A stretch of 64,000 bases of DNA from an uncultured Erysipelotrichaceae bacterium (GTDB lineage Bacteria; Bacillota_I; Bacilli_A; RFN20; CAG-826): contig CADCNT010000007.1 in the NCBI GenBank assembly GCA_902802905.1, forward strand, positions 1 to 64,000, in the 5' to 3' direction. The notes below the pieces were generated by a model. The model was not told where the DNA came from, did no database searches, and saw nothing but the letters and a program-made list of their open reading frames with translations. Every line of letters begins with the position of its first letter. The stretch's first letter is position 1. Shown piece after piece: positions 1-8,949 of this stretch. Both the position numbers and the translations under genes were made by a program.

Positions 1-7
1 TTTTTAA

Positions 8-30
8 AGCTCACTATGTTGAGTTCTTTT
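8..30 (+). terminator. weak terminator-like hairpin at window edge
   Basis: A six-pair stem with one G-T pair (AGCTCA 8-13 against TGAGTT 20-25) is followed by CTTTT. It could end a plus-strand gene lying outside the window. The rest of 1-130 is AT-rich with no coding signal that I can see. Confidence 0.3.
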
Positions 31-130
31 CAGAGTACGCTATTTTAAGTTCGAATTAAATTTTTGTAAAATTCTTATTGTTTTTTAATAGTTAGTCTCC
101 GTTATTTATTATAATCATTTTTTTGTATAA

Positions 131-161
131 AAAAACTAGGCACATTTACATGCACCTAGTT
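131..161 (-). terminator. rho-independent terminator of the foldase-like lipoprotein pair
   Basis: Read on the minus strand, an 11-pair stem (arms 151-161 and 134-144, two G-T pairs) with a six-base loop is followed directly by a run of T. It starts about eight bases after the stop codon of the minus-strand lipoprotein gene. Confidence 0.85.
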
Positions 162-168
162 ATTTCGA

Positions 169-2148
169 TTAATCAAATAAATCTGGGTAGTTATCTTTGA
201 AGTAATCGTAGACAGATTGATCGTGATATTTGATATCCATCTTCTTTAACCAGTGTTCTTTGCTTAAGGAAGCATAGTTACCAGTTTCAGCGACTTTCTT
301 TGTGATTTCAGAGATAACTTTATTTAAGAATGTTTGACTACGAGTATTAGCGTAGCTGTTATCAGAAATACCATTTCTTAATTTGACATCTTTAGCAGCT
401 TCGAGAACTTGGACTACATAGTAGGCACTTCCATCATAATAGAGAATGTCATCTGTGTAGTTACTACCAGCGGCTTGTCCGTCGAATTTAAGGAAGTAAG
501 CACCGTTAATGGAACAAATATATTTGTTTTCTTTTGGAGATGGTCCTTCTCTGACTTCCCAATCACCTGTTGTAGCGTTTTTGACGATACGGTCAACTTC
601 TGCTAATTTTTCTAATTGTTCGATGTCTTCATCATCTTTGATTTCAATCTTGTTGTTAGCGACAGAGAGTTGGAAGAGATTGTTAACAATCTTACCGTTA
701 CTATCAAGTGTTGGAGAGGATTTTTGGATGTACCAACCTTTGGTGATGGATTCGCTTTGAGCGATATTAATCTTTTCTTGGTCAAATCCTTCTTCAAAGG
801 AGCATTTACCAGAATCGGTATACTTGTTATATAAAGTCATATCAAGTTCGTTGAAGGATTCAGCGCTTAATAATTCTTCATATTCTTCCACTAAATCACC
901 ATAGGTGGTGTTAGAGAAGTATTTCTTACCAGAGAGTGCACCGGTTTCAACTTTGAAGGCGTCACTTCTGGAAGTGTTAATGGCTTGAATGATTTCGTCT
1001 GCTCTTTCATCTTTTGGATCACCGGTTTGAGTATAGAGGTCATCATATAAACCTTTAGCAATTTTTTGATATCTTTCGAAGATTGCTTCAAATGGGTTAT
1101 TTTCTTCATCAACAACTGCGTTGTATTCATCAGTTGCTGCTGGAACAGTGGCGTAGATTTCTTTCACTAATTCTTTAGCTAATAAGTTAGCGTTTAATCC
1201 AAAGCCTTCATGTTCTTCAATTTTGATGACGTTGATTTGTCTTGCACGTGAGTTACGAACAGCAGCGACATCTTCATCCATTAAGTATTGTTCGATTAAT
1301 AAATCGTTATAAACTTCTGGGATGATGACTTTTTCAATGTAGTGATATTGTTCACCTTGATAATCAGCGGTTTCATCTTCATTGACTTCGTAGTTTGTTT
1401 GATATAAATCACGATGTAAGATATCTTCTTCGAAGACATCTTTGCCTTCAACTGTGTAATCAATGATGAGTGGATCAATGTCTAATAATTTGCCGTTGTC
1501 ATCACGGTAGTTGGAGACGCTTTGTTTGTCTTCATATAAAGCTTTTAAGAACTTAACTTCAGAGAAGAAGTGCTTGGAAGTGTAACTACCAGTTTTAATC
1601 TTAGAGAACATATTTTCTGCGATTCTGGATTCGATATCAGCAAATCTAGAAGTGACTTTAGTTCTTTCAGATTGACATGGGGTGAAGTTTTTATCATCAG
1701 TAACTTCAACGATGTTGTCTGGATCATCGTCGTTGACGTGCTTTCCATTGTCATCATATGTCCAATAGGCTTTATGGGCTCTAATGAAGTTATCAGAAAT
1801 GGTTTTGTCAACGTTGTTGCTTACGATGTCTTTGACTGCTTCTTTTAAGGTTGTGGAATCATCATTTTTAGATTGTGCAATCTTGTTATAAGCACCGAAG
1901 ATACTTTGTGCATAACGGTGTAAGACTTTAGTTAAAGTCTCACTTGCGAGAGAATCATCATGATAGGCATCATAGATAATGCTTTCAATATCGTTTTGAA
2001 TCTTTTCATCATAACCATCAATGGTGACGATTGGATCATCATAATTGCTTGGTTTTGATTTGATTTCATTAGATTCTCCACATGATGTGAGTGAGAGAAT
2101 GCCTAATAATGATAAGACGGCTAATTTAGGAAATTTCTTATTTGACAT
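169..2148 (-). CDS. large secreted lipoprotein, foldase-like (SurA/PrsA-type architecture)
   Basis: This is a 659-residue predicted lipoprotein with the signal peptide MSNKKFPKLAVLSLLGILSL and lipobox LTSC. The start at 2148 is chosen over an upstream in-frame ATG because it gives a clean signal peptide and has AAGGAT about ten bases upstream. Its first bases overlap the end of the preceding gene by 11 bases, so the two are co-transcribed. The mature part is acidic and helix-rich, with repeated 'DEYN/IERYQKIAKGLYDDLY' type helices like the chaperone parts of SurA/PrsA proteins. I see no convincing parvulin active-site block, unlike its neighbour. A role as a paralogous, catalytically silent chaperone is inferred from size, layout and tandem position. 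The exact function is not recognised. Confidence 0.7.
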   Translation of the reverse strand: MSNKKFPKLAVLSLLGILSLTSCGESNEIKSKPSNYDDPIVTIDGYDEKIQNDIESIIYDAYHDDSLASETLTKVLHRYAQSIFGAYNKIAQSKNDDSTTLKEAVKDIVSNNVDKTISDNFIRAHKAYWTYDDNGKHVNDDDPDNIVEVTDDKNFTPCQSERTKVTSRFADIESRIAENMFSKIKTGSYTSKHFFSEVKFLKALYEDKQSVSNYRDDNGKLLDIDPLIIDYTVEGKDVFEEDILHRDLYQTNYEVNEDETADYQGEQYHYIEKVIIPEVYNDLLIEQYLMDEDVAAVRNSRARQINVIKIEEHEGFGLNANLLAKELVKEIYATVPAATDEYNAVVDEENNPFEAIFERYQKIAKGLYDDLYTQTGDPKDERADEIIQAINTSRSDAFKVETGALSGKKYFSNTTYGDLVEEYEELLSAESFNELDMTLYNKYTDSGKCSFEEGFDQEKINIAQSESITKGWYIQKSSPTLDSNGKIVNNLFQLSVANNKIEIKDDEDIEQLEKLAEVDRIVKNATTGDWEVREGPSPKENKYICSINGAYFLKFDGQAAGSNYTDDILYYDGSAYYVVQVLEAAKDVKLRNGISDNSYANTRSQTFLNKVISEITKKVAETGNYASLSKEHWLKKMDIKYHDQSVYDYFKDNYPDLFD

Positions 2149-4126
2149 AACAGGCACCATCCTTTTCCCACATACTCTCATTACCTTTCTTGAAGCTGAA
2201 TGCACATGTAGTAGGTACGAATGCACCTTTGTACATGCCTGTATCGCTTCTTAAAGTATTTTGGTTCATGAGTTGTAATAAATATTCTTGCCATGCTTTA
2301 TTGATCTTCTCTTCTTGGGAATAGTGAGCAGTTTCTCTTAATAAAGCGATGGTTGTATTAATGTTGTCTCTAATGACACTGTTGCCTTGATCATCTTCAT
2401 CTGAGAAGTGAATCTTGTCTTTCATTGGCGCACCGTCGAAATCTTGATTTAATAAGGTTTCATAAATACGGTAGTCATACGCAGCGTCAAAGTTTGTAGA
2501 TTTGATATCGTCTTTAATAGTATTCGCACGTTGTGTGTAGTAGGAGCCGTCATTTGAATTCTTCAAATTAACGTATGTTTCTTTATCTGCTGGGAAATCT
2601 TCATCGGTTGGGACTTTGGTTGTGTAATAATCAGATAATGATGTAGCAACTTTGCCAACAGCGATATTAGTTTGTTCAAAGACAGACTTTCTCATCACCA
2701 TGAAGTGGATACCAGCTGTACTTCTAACGCCGATAATGACGTTACCATGTGTATCACACAAGACTTTCTTATTTAATCCGGTAACTTTGTTTGCTAGGAA
2801 GTTGTTAGATTGTAACTTTAAGATATCTGCATTATCAAAGTTATAAGTTGTTGTTGCAATCTTGTCATCTGCAGTTTTTGTTCCTGCATTGTAGCTAACA
2901 GAAGTTTCGTCTAATAATTCATTTGTAATAACAAATGGTGAACGGAAGTTTAAGAATGCGTTGAATAAAACGTTTCTTGGTAAAGAAGCAGCGTTTCCTT
3001 CTGGTTCGAAGGCACCAATCTTGGCATCTTCTGCTTTTAAGCCAATTTGTCTAAAGACATCAAATGGGATTGATGGAATCTTGGCTGTAGCTTCTTCTTT
3101 GTGAAGATTGACCTTACTAACCATTTCAGAGGCGATTAAGGTTTGTACTTTTTGTTTGGCTTCGCCAGTTTCTTCTAATGTCTTGGTAACGATTTCAGCG
3201 TCTTGATTTAAACCAAATGCTTTATAACGACCTTTTGTGGTACCGTCTTCAGCGTTAATTCCACTTAAGATGGCGTCAAATGCGTAAATACCTAATTTGA
3301 ATTCGTTATAGAAGTCAGTCTTGGTGGTCATTAAGCCGACATCACCAAAGTTATCGTTTGAACTATCATCAGAAAGAATAGCGGTATCTTCGAAGGTGTA
3401 TTGTCCGTCGACTAATTGACGCACAACGCTCCATAATTTCTTAGCTTCAGCTTCGCTGATAGTGGCACGAGAATAATCTTCGGCATCAGCGCTTAATTTC
3501 ACTAAGATGTGTAAAACGTGATATGGATAAACCGCATCAACATTTTTGGTTTCTGGAGCTGGTTCGTCCCAGAAATCATCAACACCTAAGTACTCTTGTC
3601 TTAAACCGAGAGTGGTTGCTGTGCTTTCAGAATTCTTCTTGAAGTACCAATCAGACATCGCTTCTTTTTCTAATTGATAAATGAATTTCAATTTTAATTC
3701 TTTTTTGTTTTCGACATCGTTTGATTCGAGGATTTTATCCCATTCATCCTCATACTTTGTGCCGTTAGAATTGGCATTATCTTTAGCGGTTTGTTGTAAA
3801 GCTTTCACTTTATCATCAGCTTCGGATTCAATACGTGAATAGGCTTTTAAGTCAGAATCACGTTCACTAATGAGTGGATATTCATATCTGATGAGAGCTT
3901 CAAGGACGGCATTATAGTATGCAGTAGTACCTGCCTTGCTTTCTCCGTATTCAGCATATAATTCATCCACATTGATTTCGATTTTATCGGTTTTGTCGTT
4001 ATAACCGATTAAATCAACTACGGAATCCTTGCTCTTTGTGACACTTGCTGTATCGCTACAACTTGTTAACGCAAGAGCGCCGATGAAACTAGTAACTAAA
4101 CCGATAGATAGCTTACTTTTTTTCAT
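2138..4126 (-). CDS. PrsA-like parvulin-type peptidyl-prolyl isomerase lipoprotein
   Basis: This is a 662-residue lipoprotein (signal MKKSKLSIGLVTSFIGALAL, lipobox LTSC) with a good Shine-Dalgarno (AAAGGAG) seven bases upstream. Around residues 205-290 it carries a parvulin-like block: HILVK, then a helix with KKLWSVVRQLVDG, then 'SDDSSNDNFGDVG', then a phenylalanine-rich helix. This matches the order HILV / SDD..NGGDLG / F of PrsA rotamase domains. PrsA proteins are anchored outside the membrane and help exported proteins fold and isomerise prolines. The gene is roughly twice the usual PrsA length (about 290 residues), with long helical regions on both sides. It is first of a two-gene minus-strand operon. 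The nearby island of secreted proteases gives plausible clients, but that link is inferred. Confidence 0.72.
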   Translation of the reverse strand: MKKSKLSIGLVTSFIGALALTSCSDTASVTKSKDSVVDLIGYNDKTDKIEINVDELYAEYGESKAGTTAYYNAVLEALIRYEYPLISERDSDLKAYSRIESEADDKVKALQQTAKDNANSNGTKYEDEWDKILESNDVENKKELKLKFIYQLEKEAMSDWYFKKNSESTATTLGLRQEYLGVDDFWDEPAPETKNVDAVYPYHVLHILVKLSADAEDYSRATISEAEAKKLWSVVRQLVDGQYTFEDTAILSDDSSNDNFGDVGLMTTKTDFYNEFKLGIYAFDAILSGINAEDGTTKGRYKAFGLNQDAEIVTKTLEETGEAKQKVQTLIASEMVSKVNLHKEEATAKIPSIPFDVFRQIGLKAEDAKIGAFEPEGNAASLPRNVLFNAFLNFRSPFVITNELLDETSVSYNAGTKTADDKIATTTYNFDNADILKLQSNNFLANKVTGLNKKVLCDTHGNVIIGVRSTAGIHFMVMRKSVFEQTNIAVGKVATSLSDYYTTKVPTDEDFPADKETYVNLKNSNDGSYYTQRANTIKDDIKSTNFDAAYDYRIYETLLNQDFDGAPMKDKIHFSDEDDQGNSVIRDNINTTIALLRETAHYSQEEKINKAWQEYLLQLMNQNTLRSDTGMYKGAFVPTTCAFSFKKGNESMWEKDGACYVK

Positions 4127-4162
4127 CTAGTTTTTCTCCTTTTTTGAATACATAGCGTTTCT

Positions 4163-4191
4163 ATTTTATATATCTTCATTTTCGCGTGCAA
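4163..4191 (-). promoter_or_regulatory. sigma-A type promoter of the foldase-like lipoprotein operon
   Basis: On the minus strand, TTGCAC (4186-4191) and TAAAAT (4163-4168) are separated by 17 bases, about 37 bases upstream of the ATG at 4126. It faces away from the suf promoter. Confidence 0.6.
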
Positions 4192-4261
4192 TAATAATTT
4201 TAATTATTTTCATGTATACATATGGGTGAATGGCCACTTATCATTCTTTTTATCGTATTAT

Positions 4262-4290
4262 TTGCATATCTTTTTTCTTCTATTTAGAAT
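4262..4290 (+). promoter_or_regulatory. sigma-A type promoter of the suf operon
   Basis: TTGCAT (4262-4267), a 17-base spacer and TAGAAT (4285-4290) lie 22 bases before sufC. The leader is short, and no obvious operator or riboswitch was seen in it. Confidence 0.65.
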
Positions 4291-4312
4291 ATAACGGCAT
4301 TGAGGTAAAAGT

Positions 4313-5134
4313 ATGGCTACTTTAAGAATCAAAAATCTCCATGTTGAAGTCGAAGGAAAAGAAATTTTAAAAGGCGTTGACGTCACTATTTCTGAAGGCG
4401 AGACTGTCGCTCTTCTTGGACCAAACGGACATGGTAAATCCACATTATTTAACGCGATTATGGGTCATCCACGATACAAAATCACGGAAGGATCAATCTT
4501 TTTGGATGATGTAGATTTAACAAATTTAACTACTGACGCTAGAGCTAGGGCGGGATTATTTTTAGCATTACAAAATCCTGCAGAAGTTCCAGGTGTTATC
4601 AATTCTGATTTCTTAAGAGCCGCTGTTAATGCTACCTCAGATGAACATTTATCAACTTATAAGTTTTATAAAATGCTTGATAATGCAACTAAAGAACTAA
4701 AAATGCCTTTCGACTTAGCAACAAGAAGCTTAAATGAAGGGTTTTCAGGCGGAGAAAAAAAGAGAAATGAAATTCTCCAACTCATGCTATTAAATCCTAA
4801 GATTGCTATGCTCGACGAAATCGATTCAGGCCTTGATGTAGACGCAATTCAAACTGTGTCAGAAGTGATAAAAAAACAAGAAGAAAAGGGCATGGGATTT
4901 TTCGTGATATCTCACTATGCAAGATTGTTCGATTTAATTAAACCTACAAGAGCCGTAGTTATGATTAATGGCAGAATTGTTTTAGATGGTGATGCTTCAC
5001 TTATTAAACGCATTGATCAAACTGGTTATGAATTTATTAAAACTGAGCTCGGTATCGAGATTGAAAAAGAAGAAGCTAATATGAACGATGTCTCCATCGG
5101 AAGTTGCGCGGTTAGAGAAACAATAAAAAAATAA
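4313..5134 (+). CDS. sufC: SufC, Fe-S cluster assembly ABC ATPase
   Basis: This 273-residue protein is the ATPase of the SufBCD scaffold that builds [Fe-S] clusters in the cytosol. It shows Walker A GPNGHGKST near residues 35-43, Q-loop ALQNPAEVPGV, the signature FSGGEKKRNEI, Walker B IAMLDEIDSGLD and the H-loop FFVISHYAR, all typical of SufC. GAGGT lies seven bases before the ATG. It is first in a run sufC-sufD-sufS-sufU-sufB with near-zero spacing. The C-terminus carries about 20 extra polar residues (EKEEANMNDVSIGSCAVRE), slightly longer than common SufC and including a cysteine. Assignment is secure from motifs and context. Confidence 0.97.
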   Translation: MATLRIKNLHVEVEGKEILKGVDVTISEGETVALLGPNGHGKSTLFNAIMGHPRYKITEGSIFLDDVDLTNLTTDARARAGLFLALQNPAEVPGVINSDFLRAAVNATSDEHLSTYKFYKMLDNATKELKMPFDLATRSLNEGFSGGEKKRNEILQLMLLNPKIAMLDEIDSGLDVDAIQTVSEVIKKQEEKGMGFFVISHYARLFDLIKPTRAVVMINGRIVLDGDASLIKRIDQTGYEFIKTELGIEIEKEEANMNDVSIGSCAVRETIKK

Positions 5135-5135
5135 A

Positions 5136-5915
5136 ATGAAAACTATTGAAATAAGGGAAAATACAAGAATTGATTTATCCACTTTGGAAAGCGAAGTGTC
5201 GTTTTCTATTTTTGGCAAAGTCCCTTATTTATATTTATTTAATATTAAAGAGGATAATAGGCTTACTTTTGATGTCGCTGATGGAGTCGAGCTACACTTA
5301 TCATTCTTTAGTCAAAAAACTATAAAAAACGGAAAAATTACTGCAAATCTTGGAAAAAATTCTCAAATTATTAGCTATTTTGCTGATTTTAGCGAAGAGA
5401 ACAACCGTCTAGATGTCGCTATAAACTTGAATGATGAAGGTGCTACTTGCGAGTGGCATTTAGCTAGTCTTTCTAGCAATAAAGACAATAAGGATATTAG
5501 TGTTTCTATCTATCATAATCATCCACGTACTTTTGGTAGAATTGATAACTACGGTGTCTGTAAAGATGAAGGCCATTTAGTGTTTGCTGGGACCTCCCAT
5601 ATTCTTAAAGGCTGTCACCAATCAAAATCTCATCAAAATGCAAAGATTGTGGTCTTTGATGATGCCTGTGTTGCTAAGGCTAAACCAGTGCTTAAAATTG
5701 ATGAAAATGACATCGAAGCCAGCCATGCTGCAACAGTGGGAAAAGTAAGCGATGAACATATTTTCTATTTAACCTCTAGAGGCTTGAATATTGAAGAAGC
5801 AAAAATGCTTATTACACTAGGCTATTTAAAACCGATTTTAAAAGGTTTTGATGACACTGTTCGAGGTGATATTGATGCCCTAATTGAAAGGAGATTGTCC
5901 CATGTACAAGCTTGA
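5136..5915 (+). CDS. sufD: SufD-like Fe-S scaffold subunit, short form
   Basis: This 259-residue member of the SufB/SufD family forms the scaffold with SufB and SufC. The C-terminal half has the family blocks GRIDNYGVCKDEGHLVFAG, 'GCHQSKSHQNAKIVVFDDACVAKAKPVLKI' and DIEASHAATVGKVSDEHIFY. The N-terminal region is much reduced: Bacillus SufD is about 430 residues, so most of the N-terminal domain is missing or minimal. The gene begins one base after the sufC stop with no Shine-Dalgarno of its own beyond A-rich sequence, suggesting translational coupling. Its end overlaps sufS by 14 bases. Position between sufC and sufS makes SufD more likely than a second SufB. Confidence 0.92.
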   Translation: MKTIEIRENTRIDLSTLESEVSFSIFGKVPYLYLFNIKEDNRLTFDVADGVELHLSFFSQKTIKNGKITANLGKNSQIISYFADFSEENNRLDVAINLNDEGATCEWHLASLSSNKDNKDISVSIYHNHPRTFGRIDNYGVCKDEGHLVFAGTSHILKGCHQSKSHQNAKIVVFDDACVAKAKPVLKIDENDIEASHAATVGKVSDEHIFYLTSRGLNIEEAKMLITLGYLKPILKGFDDTVRGDIDALIERRLSHVQA

Positions 5916-7137
5916 TCAAATACGTGCTCAATTTCCAATGTTAAATAATAAAACTATGCAAGGAAAACCACTTGTGTTTTTAGACAATGCTTCTACAACT
6001 TTTAAGCCACAATGTGTTATCGATGCAATGAATGAATATTATTCTGAATATACTTCTAACTCTCATCGTGGTGACTATGATTTATGTTACAAAGTTGATC
6101 AAAAGATTGAAGAAGTTAGAAAAAAGGTAGCTAAATTTGTTAACTGTGAAGAAAACGAAGTTGTTTTCACAAGTGGCGATACAGATTCTTTAAATTTAAT
6201 TGCCTATTCTTATGGATTAGATAATTTTAAAAAAGGTGATGTGATTTTAATTAGCCAACTTGAGCATGCTTCTAATGCCTTACCTTGGTTTAGGATTGCT
6301 GAGCTTACAGGTGCAATAATTAAATTTGTCGATGTAATTGATGGCAGAATCACTTTAAAAAATGTTAAAAAAGCTTTCAACGACTATAAAAATATAAAAT
6401 TAGTATCCTTTGCGCACGTTAGTAATGTATTAGGATATATGATTGACGCGAAAGCAATTGCTAAAATTTGTCATGAAAATGGTGCAATATTTGTTTTAGA
6501 TGGAGCGCAATCTGTTCCTCACATCAAAACCGATTTTAAAGATTTAGATGCAGATTTCATTACATTTTCCGCTCATAAAATGTGCGGACCTACAGGAATT
6601 GGCGCTTTAATAGGTAAAAATGAATTGTTAGAAAAGATGTCTACCTTTGAAACCGGCGGTGGAATGAACATTAAATTCACTAGTAAAGTCGAAATGATAC
6701 CACTCCCTGCTCCTAATAAGTTTGAGGCAGGAACATTAAATGTAGCTGGTATTATCGGCTTTGGCGCTGCTATTGATTTCATTGAATCAATTGGTTTAGA
6801 TAACATTCATGAGCATGAAGTTGAGCTAAGCAAATATGCTCTATCAAAATTAGAAAAATGTGATGATATCATTATTTATAATAAAAATAGTAATAGTGGG
6901 ATTATTACATTTAATCGTAAGAATGTTTTTGCGCAAGATGAAGCTACTTTATTAAATTCTAAAGGTATTGCGGTTAGAAGTGGACAACACTGCGCAAAAA
7001 TGATTGATGATGTGATTGACACAATTGCTACTGTTAGAGCCTCATTTTATCTATATACTTCTAAAGAAGAAGTTGATATATTTATTGAAAATCTTATTAA
7101 CGGAGGAGATATTTTAGATGCCTATTTCTTTAACTAA
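5902..7137 (+). CDS. sufS: SufS, group II cysteine desulfurase
   Basis: This 411-residue PLP enzyme takes sulfur from cysteine and hands it to SufU for Fe-S assembly. PLP lysine K226 sits in SAHKMCGPTGIGAL and the catalytic cysteine C364 in RSGQHCAKM, the short-loop form typical of group II enzymes. The N-terminal block FPML..GKPLVFLDNASTTFKP is diagnostic. The start at 5902 is preferred over the in-frame ATG at 5884 because AAAGGAG lies eight bases before it. It overlaps the end of sufD by 14 bases and sufU by 20 bases, so the operon is tightly coupled. Confidence 0.97.
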   Translation: MYKLDQIRAQFPMLNNKTMQGKPLVFLDNASTTFKPQCVIDAMNEYYSEYTSNSHRGDYDLCYKVDQKIEEVRKKVAKFVNCEENEVVFTSGDTDSLNLIAYSYGLDNFKKGDVILISQLEHASNALPWFRIAELTGAIIKFVDVIDGRITLKNVKKAFNDYKNIKLVSFAHVSNVLGYMIDAKAIAKICHENGAIFVLDGAQSVPHIKTDFKDLDADFITFSAHKMCGPTGIGALIGKNELLEKMSTFETGGGMNIKFTSKVEMIPLPAPNKFEAGTLNVAGIIGFGAAIDFIESIGLDNIHEHEVELSKYALSKLEKCDDIIIYNKNSNSGIITFNRKNVFAQDEATLLNSKGIAVRSGQHCAKMIDDVIDTIATVRASFYLYTSKEEVDIFIENLINGGDILDAYFFN

Positions 7138-7552
7138 TGAAATGATGAGATCCATTATTATGGACCATTCTTTTAATCCAACTAATAAACACCTCCCTAA
7201 AAAAGAAGGCTATGAAAAAGTGCATATGCATTCTGATAACTGCATTGATGATTTAGATATCTACTTTTTAGTCAAAGATTTTAAAGTAGTGGATGCTTGT
7301 TTTGAAGGCGTTGCATGCACTATTTCGTTAAGCAGCACAGATATTATGTGCGATTTATTAAAAGGTAAAAGCATTATTGAAGCCTTATACATTATTGAAC
7401 AATATCAAAAAATGATGCATGAGGAACCATTTGATGCCGATGTGTTAGATGAGGCTATTGTTTTTATTAATACCAGCAAACAAGCTGCAAGGATTAGATG
7501 CGCTACAATTGGCTATAACGCCGCTAAGATTGCTTTAGAGGATAAAAAATAA
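7118..7552 (+). CDS. sufU: SufU, zinc-dependent sulfur-transfer protein
   Basis: This 144-residue protein accepts persulfide sulfur from SufS. It keeps the ligand pattern of Bacillus SufU: C42 and D44 in DNCIDDLD, C67 in GVACTIS and C128 in [13 protein letters not shown], with spacing almost identical to Cys41/Asp43/Cys66/Cys128. Length is normal. It overlaps sufS by 20 bases, with GGAGGAG upstream inside sufS. Its stop and the sufB start share the A in TAATG. An IscU-type scaffold is less likely because the insertion between C67 and C128 matches SufU. Confidence 0.96.
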   Translation: MPISLTNEMMRSIIMDHSFNPTNKHLPKKEGYEKVHMHSDNCIDDLDIYFLVKDFKVVDACFEGVACTISLSSTDIMCDLLKGKSIIEALYIIEQYQKMMHEEPFDADVLDEAIVFINTSKQAARIRCATIGYNAAKIALEDKK

Positions 7553-8949
7553 TGGTAGACGATATCAAATTCCAAGAAGATTATAAATACGGATTTAAAG
7601 ACGATGATGTCTCTGTTTTGAAAATGGAAAAAGGTTTAAACGAAGACATTGTTAGAAAAATCTCTAAATATAAAAATGAACCAGAATGGATGTTGGATTT
7701 CCGTTTAAAGGCTCTCCGTAGCTTTAATGCAATGCCGCTTCCTAATTTTGGTCCTGATTTGAAAGATTTAGATTTTAATTCCTTTACTTATTTTATTAGA
7801 CCAAGTGAAAAAGAAGTTAAATCCTGGGATGAAGTCCCTGAAACCATTAAAAATACCTTTGATAAGTTAGGCATCCCTGAAGCTGAACAAAAGTATTTAG
7901 CAGGTGTTTCAACTCAATATGAATCTGAGGTTGTTTATCACAACATGCTAAAAGAAATAGAGGATAAAGGAGTTATCTTTTTATCCACTGATATGGCGCT
8001 TAAATTGTACCCAGATTTATTTAAAAAATATTTTTCCACAGTTGTCCCTGTTGCAGACAATAAATTCTCTGCTTTAAACGGAGCAGTTTGGTCCGGTGGA
8101 AGCTTTATTTATGTGCCAAAAGGCGTACATTTAGATAAGCCACTTCAAAGCTATTTCAGAATTAATAATGAGAAATCAGGACAATTTGAAAGAACTTTAA
8201 TTATCGTTGATGAAGGAGCAGATGTTCACTATGTTGAAGGCTGCACTGCACCAACCTATTCCAAGGAAAGTTTACACGCTGCTGTAGTGGAAATTATCGT
8301 CCTTAAAAATGGACGCTGCAGATACAGCACAGTTCAAAATTGGTCGACAAATATCGTAAATTTAGTTACAAAACGAGCAGTTTGTTACGAAAATGCATCG
8401 ATGGAATGGATCGACGGAAATGTTGGTAGTCAAGTAAACATGAAGTATCCAGCATGCATCTTAAAAGGTCGTGGTGCGAAAGGGACATGTATCTCTATTG
8501 CTGTGGCTGGCAAAGGCCAATATCAAGATGCTGGAGCAAGGATGATTCATGAGGCTGAAGATACCACTAGTACTATCATCTCTAAGTCAATTGTTAAAAA
8601 TGGTGGAGTCGCTAATTATAGAGGCACAGTTAGACATAAGGAAAATGCTAAAAATTGTAGGAGTCATGTTGAGTGTGACACCCTCATTTTAGACCACTTA
8701 TCAAAGAGTGACACAATTCCTACAAATGAGGTTAAAAATAATACTTCATATATCGAACATGAAGCCACTGTTAGTAAGATTAATGAAGATCAGCTTTTCT
8801 ATCTTATGAGTAGAGGCATTTCTGAAAAGGATGCAACTCAAATGATTATCATGGGATTTATTGAACCATTCTCTCGAGAATTACCTATGGAATATGCTGT
8901 TGAACTCAATCAATTAATTAAAATGGATATGGAAGGAAGCGTCGGATAA
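7552..8949 (+). CDS. sufB: SufB, Fe-S cluster scaffold subunit
   Basis: This 465-residue core scaffold of SufBCD has full family length. Recognisable blocks are [30 protein letters not shown] (here with AVWSGGS), [33 protein letters not shown] and the closing [28 protein letters not shown] precedes the ATG and the start overlaps the sufU stop by one base. mnmG follows with the same TAATG junction, so the Fe-S operon continues into RNA-modification genes. It works with SufC and SufD to assemble clusters for clients such as the ferredoxin at 12530 and the Nth glycosylase at 63036 (client links inferred). Confidence 0.98.
   Translation: MVDDIKFQEDYKYGFKDDDVSVLKMEKGLNEDIVRKISKYKNEPEWMLDFRLKALRSFNAMPLPNFGPDLKDLDFNSFTYFIRPSEKEVKSWDEVPETIKNTFDKLGIPEAEQKYLAGVSTQYESEVVYHNMLKEIEDKGVIFLSTDMALKLYPDLFKKYFSTVVPVADNKFSALNGAVWSGGSFIYVPKGVHLDKPLQSYFRINNEKSGQFERTLIIVDEGADVHYVEGCTAPTYSKESLHAAVVEIIVLKNGRCRYSTVQNWSTNIVNLVTKRAVCYENASMEWIDGNVGSQVNMKYPACILKGRGAKGTCISIAVAGKGQYQDAGARMIHEAEDTTSTIISKSIVKNGGVANYRGTVRHKENAKNCRSHVECDTLILDHLSKSDTIPTNEVKNNTSYIEHEATVSKINEDQLFYLMSRGISEKDATQMIIMGFIEPFSRELPMEYAVELNQLIKMDMEGSVG

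Noticed and set aside
4127-4312. Fe-S regulator (IscR/SufR-like) operator before suf
   Set aside because: Only promoters are clear; no convincing dyad matching a known Fe-S regulator site was seen.
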